Shown: piece by piece, positions 7,547 through 16,243 of the stretch | Layout of the letters: each line of letters begins with the position of its first letter | How positions within the stretch are numbered: the stretch's first letter is position 1 | DNA from: JAGOFO01 sp964522105 | Lineage (GTDB): Bacteria; Myxococcota_A; UBA9042; DTJE01 | NCBI GenBank assembly: GCA_964522105.1 | Contig: CAZFVA010000009.1 | Span: 1-64,000, forward strand | DNA length: 64,000 bases | Reading direction: 5' to 3' | Translations under genes and position numbers: made by a program | Notes under the pieces: generated by a model | What the model saw: only the letters and a program-made list of their open reading frames with translations | What the model was told of the DNA's origin: nothing | The model's database searches: none

Positions 7547-8755
7547 ATGGAACTTTCGTTGCGAAATGTGGCGATGCCCGCTTCACCAATTCGTAAATTG
7601 GTCCCTTATGCTGACGAGGCAAAGTCCCGTGGAATCAAGGTGTATCACCTGAATATCGGGCAGCCGGATATTGAGACACCCCCCGAAATGATCGATGCCC
7701 TGAAGGATTACAACGAAAAAGTGCTGGCTTACGGGCCGTCACCGGGCCTGTTGGAAACCAGAAAGGCCGTTTCTGTCTATATGCGTGGCCTTGGTCTGGA
7801 TATTGAACCGTGTGATGTGACAACGACCGTGGGTGGTTCCGAGGCGTTGATGTTCGCCATGCTGGCGTTGTGCAACCCCGGCGACGAAATCATCGTTTTC
7901 GAGCCGTTTTATACGAACTATGCCGGTTTTGCCTGCATGACCGGGGTCAAGTTGGTGCCGGTCGAGACGCACGTCGACAAGTGCTACCGCCTGCCTTCTG
8001 ATGAAGAAATTACGGCGAAGATTTCGCATCGCACGCGTGCCTTTCTGTACAGTTCGCCTGGAAACCCGACCGGCACCGTTCTGAACCGCGGGGAAGTCAG
8101 CCGTCTGGTCGCCCTGGCCGCAAAACATGACTTTTTCATAATCGCTGACGAGGTTTACCGAGAATTTGTGTATGGCGATGCGCAGTTCAACAGTGCCCTT
8201 GACGTCGCGACCCAGGTTAATGAACAGGACCGCATCATCCTGATTGACAGCATTTCCAAGCGCTTTTCGGCGTGCGGGTCCCGAATCGGTTTTCTGATTA
8301 CAAAAAACAAGAAAATTCAGGATCTTGCGCTTCGTTTTGGTCAGGCCAGGCTGTGCCCGCCAACGATCGATCAGCTTTCGGCCATCGCAGGATACAAGGT
8401 TGTGGACAAGTACGTCCCGCCGATGATTGATGAATACCGTCAGCGCCGCGACGTCGTCATGCAAGGTCTGGCAAAAATTCCAGGTTGTGTGTGCGGATGT
8501 CCCGAAGGCGCCTTCTATCTTCAGCCTTCACTGCCGATCGATGATGGCGACAAGTTTGCGCGTTTTATGCTGACAGATTTTTCATCAAACGGTGAAACAG
8601 TGATGGTTGCGCCCGGCGCAGGCTTTTACGCGACGCCGGGTAAGGGCAAGTCCGAAATCCGTATCGCTTACGTCCTGGAACAGCACCACCTGCGCCGTGC
8701 CATGGAAATTCTGGCCGAAGGCGTCATTGCTTATAACGCCCGCAAGACAGACTGA
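7547..8755 (+). CDS. Class I/II PLP-dependent aminotransferase (aspartate-aminotransferase-like)
   Basis: 402 residues, a typical fold-type I length. The N-terminal half has L-N-I-G-Q-P-D and the cofactor loop G-G-S-E-A; N-P-G-D-E-I, S-S-P-G-N-P-T-G-T and the A-D-E-V-Y sequence (PLP-pyridine Asp) follow. S-I-S-K238-R-F carries the Schiff-base Lys, and R-I-G-F completes the site. G-A-F-Y and a C-terminal R-I-A-Y (carboxylate-binding Arg) are also present. GGAGGT sits a few bases before the ATG at 7547. It is divergent from the radical SAM operon with only 76 bp between the start codons, so the two may share control. The exact amino acid substrate cannot be told. Confidence 0.9.
   Translation: MELSLRNVAMPASPIRKLVPYADEAKSRGIKVYHLNIGQPDIETPPEMIDALKDYNEKVLAYGPSPGLLETRKAVSVYMRGLGLDIEPCDVTTTVGGSEALMFAMLALCNPGDEIIVFEPFYTNYAGFACMTGVKLVPVETHVDKCYRLPSDEEITAKISHRTRAFLYSSPGNPTGTVLNRGEVSRLVALAAKHDFFIIADEVYREFVYGDAQFNSALDVATQVNEQDRIILIDSISKRFSACGSRIGFLITKNKKIQDLALRFGQARLCPPTIDQLSAIAGYKVVDKYVPPMIDEYRQRRDVVMQGLAKIPGCVCGCPEGAFYLQPSLPIDDGDKFARFMLTDFSSNGETVMVAPGAGFYATPGKGKSEIRIAYVLEQHHLRRAMEILAEGVIAYNARKTD
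8208..8221 (-). repeat. Weak match to the repeat core inside the aminotransferase gene
   Basis: CGACCCAGGTTAAT is a 14-base identity to the reverse complement of the repeat core at 12530-12599 and is read as T-Q-V-N. The flanking A/T tract and G-rich tail are missing, so this may be chance. Confidence 0.2.
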
Positions 8756-8821
8756 CGCGCCAGGCATCAGCCGACAATTCAGGCATCCGCTGACTATCGC
8801 GACGGCCATCGACGTTTCCAG

Positions 8822-9943
8822 CTAGCCGCAGTATCCCACATCTGTCTTGATGATGACTTCGCCGGTTTCGGCGGACAGGTCGATAGTTCCTTCCCAGATG
8901 ACGGTCGTCGGGTCACCCGAGTCGCTTACAAAGCGGGTAATCCGGATGTCAACCGGGCCGACAAACAGTCCGGGCAGTTCCATGCTGTAGTCGAACAGGC
9001 ACATGCACTTGCAGCGGGTGACCCCGTTTTCGGGCTCGTCAACCTCGGCAAGCGTATAAACGCCGTCCGAATCGAAAATAGACATCGTGTGCGTTCCGCA
9101 GCAGTTAAGCCAGATGTTGGAGTTAACAAGCGTGACGGTGGCACTTTCGCTGTTGACCACCCATTGCAGGGTTTCGTCACCGCAGTCTGTTGCCCCGGCC
9201 GCGCGGACAGGCAGGAAGCCGCCGCAGCCGCTGAACTGCGGATTCAGGCCGATGTTGACGGGTACCGGGCACAAACCGACGTTTTCTTCAATCACCACTT
9301 CGCCTTCGCCGGGAGTCAGGTCGATTTCGCCTTCCCAGGCGGTAGTGACGGGGGTGGCCTGGTCACTGATCACGCGGTCGATGCGGACTGAAATACTGGT
9401 GGTATCGACCCCGGGCATATCAACTGCAAAATCGAACAAACACGTACAGAAACAGCGCCCGTCGACAGATTCGGGCTCGTCGATTTCGGTGATTACGAAC
9501 ACATCGCCTTCCCGGGTGACTGTAATGCTGTGGATGCCGCAGCAGTTAAGTTCAACACCGGCGTTAACAAAGCTGATGACGCCAGTTTCAGGGTCCACGG
9601 ACCACTGCAGAACGTCGGTCCCGCATTCAGATTCGTCAGCCGGGACCTTTGCGGCCGCTACAAAACCGCCGCACTCGCTGACCTCCGGGTTCATGCCGAT
9701 GCCTGCTGGCGTTACTGTGTCGGTTTCCACGTCGGAAACAATTGTTTCAACCGCGATGTCGCCCGGATTCGCGTCGCTGGCCGCATCGCCAGCAATATCA
9801 TTGACTACCACCGCGTCAGCAGCCACATCCTGAACCAGCGTGTCACCTTGTGAAAGGTCGTTCCCGCTGTTGGCGGTCCCGCACCCGTTTGCAAGCAGCA
9901 TCGCCAGCAGCGACATAAATAGCGTTCCAGTTATCTTCTTCAT
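8822..9943 (-). CDS. Lipoprotein with two tandem Cys-rich ~130-residue domains, unrecognised family
   Basis: The ATG at 9943 gives a short lipoprotein signal (lipobox L-A-N-G-C21) and has GGGTGG upstream. After an Asp/Val-rich spacer (about 25-85) come two homologous units. Each runs from C-G-G-F through L-Q-W-x-V, L-N-C-C-G-x-H, a D-E-P-E element, C-x-C-x-C-L-F-D and an R-x-x-S-D strand to W-E-G-x-I-D-L and ends V-G-x-C. The second unit closes the protein at the C-terminus. Paired Cys suggest disulphide-stabilised beta domains outside the cytoplasm. I do not recognise the family. The gene converges with the aminotransferase (66 bp apart) and lies downstream of the MFS gene on the same strand. 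Confidence 0.75.
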   Translation of the reverse strand: MKKITGTLFMSLLAMLLANGCGTANSGNDLSQGDTLVQDVAADAVVVNDIAGDAASDANPGDIAVETIVSDVETDTVTPAGIGMNPEVSECGGFVAAAKVPADESECGTDVLQWSVDPETGVISFVNAGVELNCCGIHSITVTREGDVFVITEIDEPESVDGRCFCTCLFDFAVDMPGVDTTSISVRIDRVISDQATPVTTAWEGEIDLTPGEGEVVIEENVGLCPVPVNIGLNPQFSGCGGFLPVRAAGATDCGDETLQWVVNSESATVTLVNSNIWLNCCGTHTMSIFDSDGVYTLAEVDEPENGVTRCKCMCLFDYSMELPGLFVGPVDIRITRFVSDSGDPTTVIWEGTIDLSAETGEVIIKTDVGYCG

Positions 9944-10068
9944 AATTGCCACCCGTTGTCCTGACGCCATGATTTTACTATTAATGACCATGCGTTACAA
10001 ACAGTGAAGGGCTGCGGTCCGGCTTCATTGATCAAATCCTTCACGACCCGAATCGCGCCCGCCATGCG

Positions 10069-11301
10069 TCACCTGGCCGCAGCCGCTCTGTCCGCGCCCC
10101 TGTTAACTGTAAAGAAAATAACCATCAGAATCGCGGCCAGGGTTGCCGTACATGCCCCGAAGTAAAATGGCACGCTTGAGTTCACCTTGTCGTACAGGAC
10201 GCCGGCGATGATGCTTGCGGGAAGTAACGTGATTCCAAGCATGGCGTTGTAGATGCCAAGCCCGGTCCCCTGCTTGTTTTTGTCCAGCAGGTCGGACACA
10301 AAAGCTTTTTGAATACTGTCGGTTGCGGCCGAATAGAGGCCGTATGATGCGAACAGCGCGATTATAACCCTGATGTCTGTTGTGTAACCGAAACCAAAGT
10401 ACACGATGGCGTAAATCAGGTATCCGAACACCAGTATCTTTTCGCGGCCGATCTTGTCCGAAAGCGTCCCGATCGGGATCGCGAACAGCACGGACACGAC
10501 ATTGAATATCAGATACACAAGCGGAATATATGTAATCTTTACACCGACTTCATTGGCCTTGACTATCAGCAGCGCGTCAGTTGAATTTCCCAGAGTGAAC
10601 AGAAATATGATGCCCAGAAGCAGGTAATATCTCTTTGGAAAGTCGCGGAAGCTGAACTTCTTGTACAAGCTTTCCTTGTTCTTTTTTGCTTCCTTGATCA
10701 GCAGGGCGATTGTTATGACGCCCAGTGTTGCCGGGATAGTCGCAAGCAGGAAGACCTTGCGGTAGTCGCCGGGAAACGCAGCCAGCACGGCGAATGCAAG
10801 CAGGGGCCCGATGATGGCACCGCTGTTGTCCATTGCTTTGTGCAGACCGAAACTGCGCCCCATGTCGCCTTTTGTTGCAGAACCGGCCACCAGACTGTCA
10901 CGCGGGGCTGTCCGCACGCCTTTGCCGAATCGTTCGACGAAGCGCAGGTACAGCACCTGCATCGGCGATGTGACGATGGCGTAAAATGGCGTAATAATTG
11001 CGGTAACGGCGTATCCAATCAGCATGAAAGGCTTGTTTCTGCCGATCTTGTCGCTCCAGAACCCGGATGCTGTTTTCACAAGGGCAGCCGTACTTTCCGC
11101 GATGCCTTCAATCAATGACAGCGTTGTCTTCGACGCCCCCATTGAAATCAAGAATAACGGCATGATGGAATAAACCATCTTGGTAGACGTGTCGGTCAGC
11201 AGGCTTACCAGCCCGGTGAAAAAGATGTTTTTGTTGAAGCCCAGGATTGTATCTTTTGCAGGCTTGCCAGTAGTCGCTTCTGGTATCAGATCGCCTTTCA
11301 T
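10069..11301 (-). CDS. Major facilitator superfamily transporter
   Basis: The ATG at 11301 has GGAGA six bases upstream and is preferred over the frame's longer start (11370), which has no ribosome-binding site; the product is 410 residues. It shows about twelve hydrophobic segments and the MFS loop motif G-x-x-S-D-K-I-G-R between helices 2 and 3, repeated as G-T-L-S-D-K-I-G-R in the second half. R-F-G-K-G-V-R-T-A-P-R-D is a conserved helix 4-5 region of a bacterial MFS subgroup. The substrate cannot be told from the sequence. Confidence 0.85.
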   Translation of the reverse strand: MKGDLIPEATTGKPAKDTILGFNKNIFFTGLVSLLTDTSTKMVYSIMPLFLISMGASKTTLSLIEGIAESTAALVKTASGFWSDKIGRNKPFMLIGYAVTAIITPFYAIVTSPMQVLYLRFVERFGKGVRTAPRDSLVAGSATKGDMGRSFGLHKAMDNSGAIIGPLLAFAVLAAFPGDYRKVFLLATIPATLGVITIALLIKEAKKNKESLYKKFSFRDFPKRYYLLLGIIFLFTLGNSTDALLIVKANEVGVKITYIPLVYLIFNVVSVLFAIPIGTLSDKIGREKILVFGYLIYAIVYFGFGYTTDIRVIIALFASYGLYSAATDSIQKAFVSDLLDKNKQGTGLGIYNAMLGITLLPASIIAGVLYDKVNSSVPFYFGACTATLAAILMVIFFTVNRGADRAAAAR

Positions 11302-11575
11302 GGATGTTCTCCGGGCCCCATCGGCCCCACCCGACTCAGGTTGATTACTTTCCCTTTTATTAACTCTCATTACAATTCATTTCAAAGAATCAATTCCTGA
11401 CAGCAAAGCTAAAAACAGGTAAGGACTGAGTGTCTATTAGAGCTGTTTTGGCAGTAGATTTAGGCGGCTGGATCTATTTCGGCACTGTTTTCATTGGCTC
11501 AGTCGCGAGGTATGGGTCTTCAGATAAGCCTATTCAAATTGATTATGGATTACGGGTGGCTCGCAGTCGGCATTA

Positions 11576-12487
11576 TTAAGCCGAGAATAGATCCGGAGGA
11601 GGAATGGCCTGAATTAGTACAAGTTTTTGCAGCCCGTAGGTCCCGAAAGGAAACACAACCGAGTTTTCGCCTTTGTGGAGGCGTTCTCGAGCTGCGGCAT
11701 ATTCAGATTGGAACCACCTGAGCCGGTACAGAGCGTTCCTAAGAGCCCCCCCGTTTTTTGATGCCACGTGAGGATTCAGATTTCTTTTGATTTCAAAAGA
11801 TTGCGGGCAGTCTGTGTGGCGAAGGGCTTTGACCTTGGCAATGCCAACAAAGGCTTTCTTTTGAGATTTCGCGATGCCTATAAGGTCGGCCTCGGTATCC
11901 TTCATGCGTTTGTTCAGTAATGTTTTGAATTCAGATGGGGTTAGCTCGAACGCTTGCGGTACTTCAAGAACGAGGCTGGCGGTCTCCGGCAACGGACCAT
12001 TTTTTCTGAAAAAGGCTTTCGGCATCTGGAAGTGTTGTTTCGCACCAAAGGGAGCCGTGCGGCTTGTAACCCCAGGCCACTTGGATGAATCGCTGACCAG
12101 ACATGCTTTAACGGGGTTTGCGAGGGTATAGATGAGTTTATCAATAACATCGTCCGGAGTTTCAAGCCTGACTGCGGAGTAGGTGTTCGGGGCCCAGAAG
12201 TATTCCCACCGCCCCCAGACACAATTCAGCGCTTTGGCAATGAACTCGTTTAGCCATGACATGAAAGCAGGAAGCTTGCCCTCGGGGTCAGTCGCGACGA
12301 TGTGATAATGATTCGACATGACGCAGTATCCATGTATTTGAATATTGTAGGTTTTTGTTGCGTGGGCGAGGCAGTAACAAAAAACCTGTCGCACCATCGG
12401 TGTAGGTTTCAGGAGGTACTTTCTGCCACTTGTGCGACGCGTTATCAAATAAGTTGAACCTGGAATAATCTGGCGTGGTTTAGACAT
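11576..12487 (-). CDS. REP-associated tyrosine transposase (RAYT), IS200/Y1 family
   Basis: 303 residues. The Y1 transposase HUH motif is S-N-H-Y-H-I-V (about residues 55-61), after the Y-C-V-M lead typical of the family. The probable nucleophilic Tyr lies in D-K-L-I-Y-T-L-A-N-P-V. The N-terminal P-G-x-x-Y-L-I-T-R-R-T also fits. RAYTs are single-copy domesticated IS200 relatives that act on flanking palindromic REP-type repeats. Here two tandem 35-bp repeat units start 43 bp upstream of the start codon, and more copies lie elsewhere in the window. The C-terminal half beyond the Y1 domain is unrecognised. No clear ribosome-binding site precedes the ATG. Confidence 0.85.
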   Translation of the reverse strand: MSKPRQIIPGSTYLITRRTSGRKYLLKPTPMVRQVFCYCLAHATKTYNIQIHGYCVMSNHYHIVATDPEGKLPAFMSWLNEFIAKALNCVWGRWEYFWAPNTYSAVRLETPDDVIDKLIYTLANPVKACLVSDSSKWPGVTSRTAPFGAKQHFQMPKAFFRKNGPLPETASLVLEVPQAFELTPSEFKTLLNKRMKDTEADLIGIAKSQKKAFVGIAKVKALRHTDCPQSFEIKRNLNPHVASKNGGALRNALYRLRWFQSEYAAARERLHKGENSVVFPFGTYGLQKLVLIQAIPPPDLFSA

Positions 12488-12529
12488 GGGGGGTTATCGA
12501 AGGCCCGGGCATTTTGGAAGATGATAATC

Positions 12530-12564
12530 AAAAAAAATTAACCTGGGTCGGGTTCTGGGGTTCC
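12530..12564 (+). repeat. REP-like repeat unit, copy 1 of tandem pair
   Basis: A 35-bp unit: eight A's, TTAACCTGGGTCGGGTTC, then TGGGGTTCC. It is followed directly by a second unit that differs by one base. AACC and GGTT can pair around a 7-base loop, giving a short hairpin flanked by a poly-A/T tract. Proximity to the RAYT gene suggests it is the element this transposase recognises. Confidence 0.85.
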
Positions 12565-12599
12565 AAAAAAAATTAACCTGGGTCGGGTTCCGGGGTTCC
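12565..12599 (+). repeat. REP-like repeat unit, copy 2 of tandem pair
   Basis: A perfect direct repeat of the preceding 35-bp unit except for one C/T difference (TTCCGGGG in place of TTCTGGGG). Same orientation. Confidence 0.85.
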
Positions 12600-12788
12600 T
12601 GGAGGGTGTTGTCACGAGGCTGAATTTTTCAAGCGTTCGCGACATATGTGGCTTGCGTGAGAAATCCTGACCATTCAGCGGGGGTAATGATTCATTCAGC
12701 AAATTATGGTAATAGTTGTTTACATGATTCCAACCGGAAAACCGGGATGCGCCGGTCTTCTTTGTCACATTGTGGAAGGGGCCAACAG

Positions 12789-14603
12789 ATGTTGAGGCGT
12801 TTAGCTGTAGTCCTGTTGTCGATACCGGGCCTTGTCGTTTCCCCTGGTTTAAACGCCCAGGATGGTAATGAAGACCGAGGTGGGCAGAAACCTGTGGTTG
12901 CGGTGTTTGATGTCAGTGCAGACGGTATGAAGCTTCCGCCCAAAACCATAAAGCGCCTGACAGATTACATGGGCACAAGATTGACGATTGGTGGCACTTA
13001 TCAGGTTATGCCCGAATCGGCCATTAAAGAGGCCATGATCGAGTTGAAAATTGAATCCCAGAACGTATGTTATGACGACAAGTGCCGCGTCGAACTGGGT
13101 CGTGCCGCCGCCGCCCAGAAAAATTTGAATACGTTGATATGGAAGATTGGCAACGAGTGTTCCGTTACCGGCACTATCTTTGATCTGCGTAAGGAAGCTT
13201 CCGACAAGGCCGCTGAAGTGTCCGGTATAGACTGCTCGGAGGCCAGCCTGAAGAAGGGTATTGCCCAGGTCGCGATGCAGCTCAGCGGCAAGTCGAATAC
13301 ATCAGTAACTACCCAGATTCATAACGGAAATTCTGACCTGCCGCCGCCGCCCGACCGGGTATTGTCATCGGGAAATTACGAAGAAGGCGAAGTGCCGCCG
13401 GTCAAGGAAGAAGTTGGATTCTTGTCGGTTGAAGGCACTCCCAGAGGTGCGAGAGTCGATATTTCCGGGCCGCGCGGGTTTGGCGACAACGGTCTGGTCT
13501 CAACCGTGCTTCCTGTTCGCCCGTTCCAGGTCCCGGCAGGTGACTACAGAATCAAGGTCAGTTTTGATGAATACGATATCGATGAGCGCAATGCTCACGT
13601 CTCTGCCGACGCCACAGAGATAGTGAAGATTGATCTTCTGTCTGCGTGGGCAACACTTGAAATATCTGGTTCCCCGGAAGGCGCCCGCAGCAGCCTGTCA
13701 TGCCAGAATGGGTTCAGTCGCGAGTTTGGCCTGCCGGATCGACCGTGGAGAGTCAGGGTTCCGCGCGGTGACTGCCATATTAATACCCAGCGGGATGGTT
13801 ACGAAACGTACGATGCAAACATAGCGGCATTGGGCGGTCAAGTGACGTCGGTAAACATAGGTTTGTCGAAAAACTCTAAAGGGATCAACTGGATACGCCT
13901 GCCTGCCGGCAGTTTTGAAATGGGCTCTAACAGTGGAAGGGCGGACGAAAAACCGGTTCACCGCGTAAACATCAAATCGTTTGAAATCTCAAAAGCCGAA
14001 GTGACGCAGAAGCAGTATCAGGCCTGTATTGATGCGGGTGCCTGTACCGCGCCTCACTGGGACGACGGTACGTGTTTTGTGTCTGCTAATGGCGAGTGGG
14101 TCCAGAGCGTAGTTGCCGGCAATTTGAAAAATCCGGATCTGCCGGTCGCATGCGTCGAATGGGACCAGGCCCGGGCTTATGCAAGGTGGGTGGGTGCACG
14201 TCTGCCGACTGAAGCGGAATGGGAATATGCGGCTAGAAGTGGTGGAAAGCAAAAGACTTTCCCCTGGGGCGAGGCAAATGCGACCTGTGATAAGGCGGTC
14301 ATGTTTGAAGTAGATCAGGGGTGTGGAAGGGTGAGCACGTGGCCGCCGTGCTCCAAGACTGATGGAAATACCGAACAGGGTGTTTGTGACATGTCCGGCA
14401 ACGTGTGGGAATGGACCGAAGACTGGTACCATGAAAACTACGTCGGAGCCCCGACAGATGGCAGTGCCTGGCTGTACCCGGTCGGTACAACGCGCGTAAT
14501 GCGTGGCGGTCCGTGGGTAGTTGTGTCCGAATATCTGCGTAATGCAACCCGCGACAGGCTCAGTGTTTCGTGCTACGGACTTGGTATCCGCCTGGTCAGA
14601 TAA
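12789..14603 (+). CDS. Exported PEGA-domain protein with C-terminal formylglycine-generating-enzyme (SUMF1) domain
   Basis: The ATG at 12789 follows GAAGGGG and begins a signal peptide (about 1-24, ending before Q-D-G), giving 604 residues. Residues ~35-190 form an N-terminal domain beginning P-V-V-A-V-F-D-V, like periplasmic proteins that assess other factors. Two PEGA-like beta domains follow (about 208-283 and 286-358; G-x-L-S-V-E-G-T-P-x-G-A and L-E-I-S-G-S-P-E-G-A). The C-terminus (~364-604) is an FGE-sulfatase domain: I-R-L-P-A-G-S-F-E-M-G-S, V-T-Q-K-Q-Y, R-L-P-T-E-A-E-W-E-Y-A-A-R, C-D-M-S-G-N-V-W-E-W and R-G-G-P-W. In myxobacteria-like genomes such domains usually serve as ligand-binding or structural modules; no sulfatase gene is nearby. 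Scaffold gap 1 starts 24 bp after the stop. Confidence 0.88.
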   Translation: MLRRLAVVLLSIPGLVVSPGLNAQDGNEDRGGQKPVVAVFDVSADGMKLPPKTIKRLTDYMGTRLTIGGTYQVMPESAIKEAMIELKIESQNVCYDDKCRVELGRAAAAQKNLNTLIWKIGNECSVTGTIFDLRKEASDKAAEVSGIDCSEASLKKGIAQVAMQLSGKSNTSVTTQIHNGNSDLPPPPDRVLSSGNYEEGEVPPVKEEVGFLSVEGTPRGARVDISGPRGFGDNGLVSTVLPVRPFQVPAGDYRIKVSFDEYDIDERNAHVSADATEIVKIDLLSAWATLEISGSPEGARSSLSCQNGFSREFGLPDRPWRVRVPRGDCHINTQRDGYETYDANIAALGGQVTSVNIGLSKNSKGINWIRLPAGSFEMGSNSGRADEKPVHRVNIKSFEISKAEVTQKQYQACIDAGACTAPHWDDGTCFVSANGEWVQSVVAGNLKNPDLPVACVEWDQARAYARWVGARLPTEAEWEYAARSGGKQKTFPWGEANATCDKAVMFEVDQGCGRVSTWPPCSKTDGNTEQGVCDMSGNVWEWTEDWYHENYVGAPTDGSAWLYPVGTTRVMRGGPWVVVSEYLRNATRDRLSVSCYGLGIRLVR

Positions 14604-14627
14604 TTGGCAAAAAAAATGCCAAAAAAA

Positions 14628-14727
14628 NNNNNNNNNNNNNNNNNNNNNNNNNNNNNNNNNNNNNNNNNNNNNNNNNNNNNNNNNNNNNNNNNNNNNNNNN
14701 NNNNNNNNNNNNNNNNNNNNNNNNNNN
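14628..14727. other. Scaffold gap (100 N)
   Basis: Exactly 100 N, the usual placeholder for unknown length. The left edge ends in seven A's and the right edge begins with six A's of a repeat copy, so assembly probably broke in the repeat's A-tract. The true distance may be very small. Confidence 0.95.
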
Positions 14728-14759
14728 AAAAAATTAACCTGGGTCGGGTTCGGGAGGGG
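14728..14759 (+). repeat. REP-like repeat copy beside the scaffold gap
   Basis: AAAAAATTAACCTGGGTC, then GGGTTCGGGAGGGG, ending directly at the stop codon of the TPR gene on the minus strand. Seen from that gene, a short hairpin followed by a T tract lies immediately after the stop codon, so the copy could act as a transcription terminator. It is the same repeat as at 12530-12599. Confidence 0.85.
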
Positions 14760-15644
14760 TTACTGGCCGCGAAGGCGGGCGACTTCCTTGCGGGCGTTTT
14801 CCACGAAGGTCTTTTCGTCGGCGTTCATTCTGGCGGCATTGATGTACTTTTCCCAGGCTTCAATAGCATCTTCGTAACGTTCGGTGGCTGAAAGCGCTGC
14901 AGCCAGATTGTACAGGGCCGGAGCGTAGTCGGTCTTGATTTGAACGGCTTTTTTGTACTCGACTATCTCACTTTCCGACTCGCCCAGAATGTGGTGAATC
15001 ACAGCTTTGTTGTAGTGGGCTCTGTGGAAGCCGGGGTCCAGCGCCAGAACTTCATCATAGACCGCCAGTGCCTTGCGGAGAATCGGTTCACGCCGTTCTG
15101 AAGACTCCATGATTTCGGCCAGTTTGAACATGGATAAAGCCATGTTGAATCTGACTTCGGCCGATTTCGGGGCAGTCTCCATTGCCTTCTTTGCCGCCTC
15201 GACGGCCTCTTCCGACTGACCGGTCAGCATGTGGGCCACTGCCAGATTGTTCCAGGCATCAGTCGCCGAAGGGTCCAGTTTGACTACTTTCGCCAGGGCC
15301 TCGACAGCTTCTGCCTTTTTGCCCATGTCAAGGTACGCCAATCCGAGATTGTATAATGCATTAGCGTAGTTCGGGTCCAGTTCAAGCGCCTTCAGGTAGG
15401 CCTTCATTTCCTTCTGGTAAGCCTTAGTCGCGCCGTAGGCGACCCCGAGGTTGTACCAGCCTTCCTTCGTTTCAGGGTTTAACTGCACCCCTTTTTCCAG
15501 CGAAGCGATGGCGCGGTCCGGAAATCCTGAAGCCATCTCCTGAGCGCCGATCCTGAAGTAGTCCACTGCCTCTGACTGGGCCAGTGCTGATGTTGCAGTT
15601 ATTGTGATGATCAACGCAAAAACGATTGAAACTGGACGTTTCAT
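14760..15644 (-). CDS. Exported TPR-repeat protein
   Basis: The ATG at 15644 with GGGGAAAA upstream starts a signal peptide (about 1-22, ending A-L-A-Q) and gives 294 residues. The rest is a chain of roughly seven tetratricopeptide repeats, for example G-W-Y-N-L-G-V-A-Y-G, N-A-L-Y-N-L-G-L-A-Y, D-A-W-N-N-L-A-V-A-H and A-L-Y-N-L-A-A-A-L. TPR chains form helical scaffolds for protein-protein contacts; the export signal places it in the periplasm. The last residues A-R-L-R-G-Q abut the repeat copy at 14728. Confidence 0.9.
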   Translation of the reverse strand: MKRPVSIVFALIITITATSALAQSEAVDYFRIGAQEMASGFPDRAIASLEKGVQLNPETKEGWYNLGVAYGATKAYQKEMKAYLKALELDPNYANALYNLGLAYLDMGKKAEAVEALAKVVKLDPSATDAWNNLAVAHMLTGQSEEAVEAAKKAMETAPKSAEVRFNMALSMFKLAEIMESSERREPILRKALAVYDEVLALDPGFHRAHYNKAVIHHILGESESEIVEYKKAVQIKTDYAPALYNLAAALSATERYEDAIEAWEKYINAARMNADEKTFVENARKEVARLRGQ

Positions 15645-15762
15645 AGGTGTTTTCCCCGTGCGGTTACATGCCGCAGCTCCATCGGACATAGACTTTTACC
15701 ACGAAGACGGGCTTACAGCCAATTTCAGGGATTTAGATTTAAGTTGTTTTCATCGGAAGTTG

Positions 15763-16083
15763 TCAGTCAAAAAGCGAGCTGACGCCAGGTGTGTACTTGA
15801 TCAGTCTGGCATTCGGCGGCAGTTCGGTAAGTGCGCGGCCTTTGCGCCCGGCCATGTCCTGCCTTTTCGCGAATTCGTACTCCAGAACCTCGAAGAACTC
15901 GGACGGATTGTCACCGGCGACGCGATTTCCGTTTTCAGGGTCCCGCAGTCCTTCCGTTAAAGCCTTTCTAATCTGGTCGGGACAATCCCCGCGGCCGCTC
16001 CAGTAATATAGAGGCGGTTTCCCGGGGCCGGCAATCAACATACCAAGCCGCCCGTGCGCAGTTGCGAATTCGAAAGTTCTCAT
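15763..16083 (-). CDS. Small hypothetical protein (106 aa)
   Basis: The ATG at 16083 is preceded by GAGGA nine bases upstream. The product has no signal peptide or membrane segment. It starts with a beta-like stretch (F-E-F-A-T-A-H-G-R-L-G-M-L-I-A-G-P-G-K) and ends with a helix rich in charged residues. I recognise no family. It lies 118 bp upstream of the TPR gene on the same strand and is divergent from the 5'-nucleotidase gene. Confidence 0.6.
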   Translation of the reverse strand: MRTFEFATAHGRLGMLIAGPGKPPLYYWSGRGDCPDQIRKALTEGLRDPENGNRVAGDNPSEFFEVLEYEFAKRQDMAGRKGRALTELPPNARLIKYTPGVSSLFD

Positions 16084-16243
16084 GTGTCGTCCTCGATTGT
16101 TAAGTTTCAGGGTAACGTGTCGGGTGTCCGGAAAGGGCAGGTGTCAACACCGGAATCGTTGGTCACCATCGGCATTATAGTTGGTTTGCCTTCACACTGC
16201 CAGTCCACGCCGTCCGTAAAGATCAAAAATGACCTGTTATCCG

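Larger units (their letters stand above)
12488..12788. other. Divergent intergenic region with the tandem repeat pair
   Basis: This 301-bp region separates the RAYT gene from the divergent FGE-domain gene. It contains the two repeat units (12530-12599) and then about 190 bp in which I see no gene; reading frames extending the FGE protein upstream lack a signal peptide. GAAGGGG before the ATG at 12789 is the ribosome-binding site of the next gene. No convincing promoter was found. Confidence 0.6.

Noticed and set aside
14604..14627. TTGGCA...TGCCAA hairpin next to gap 1
   Set aside because: The stem has an all-A loop and is followed by A's on the plus strand, so it is not a canonical terminator for either neighbouring gene; it may also be distorted by the assembly break.
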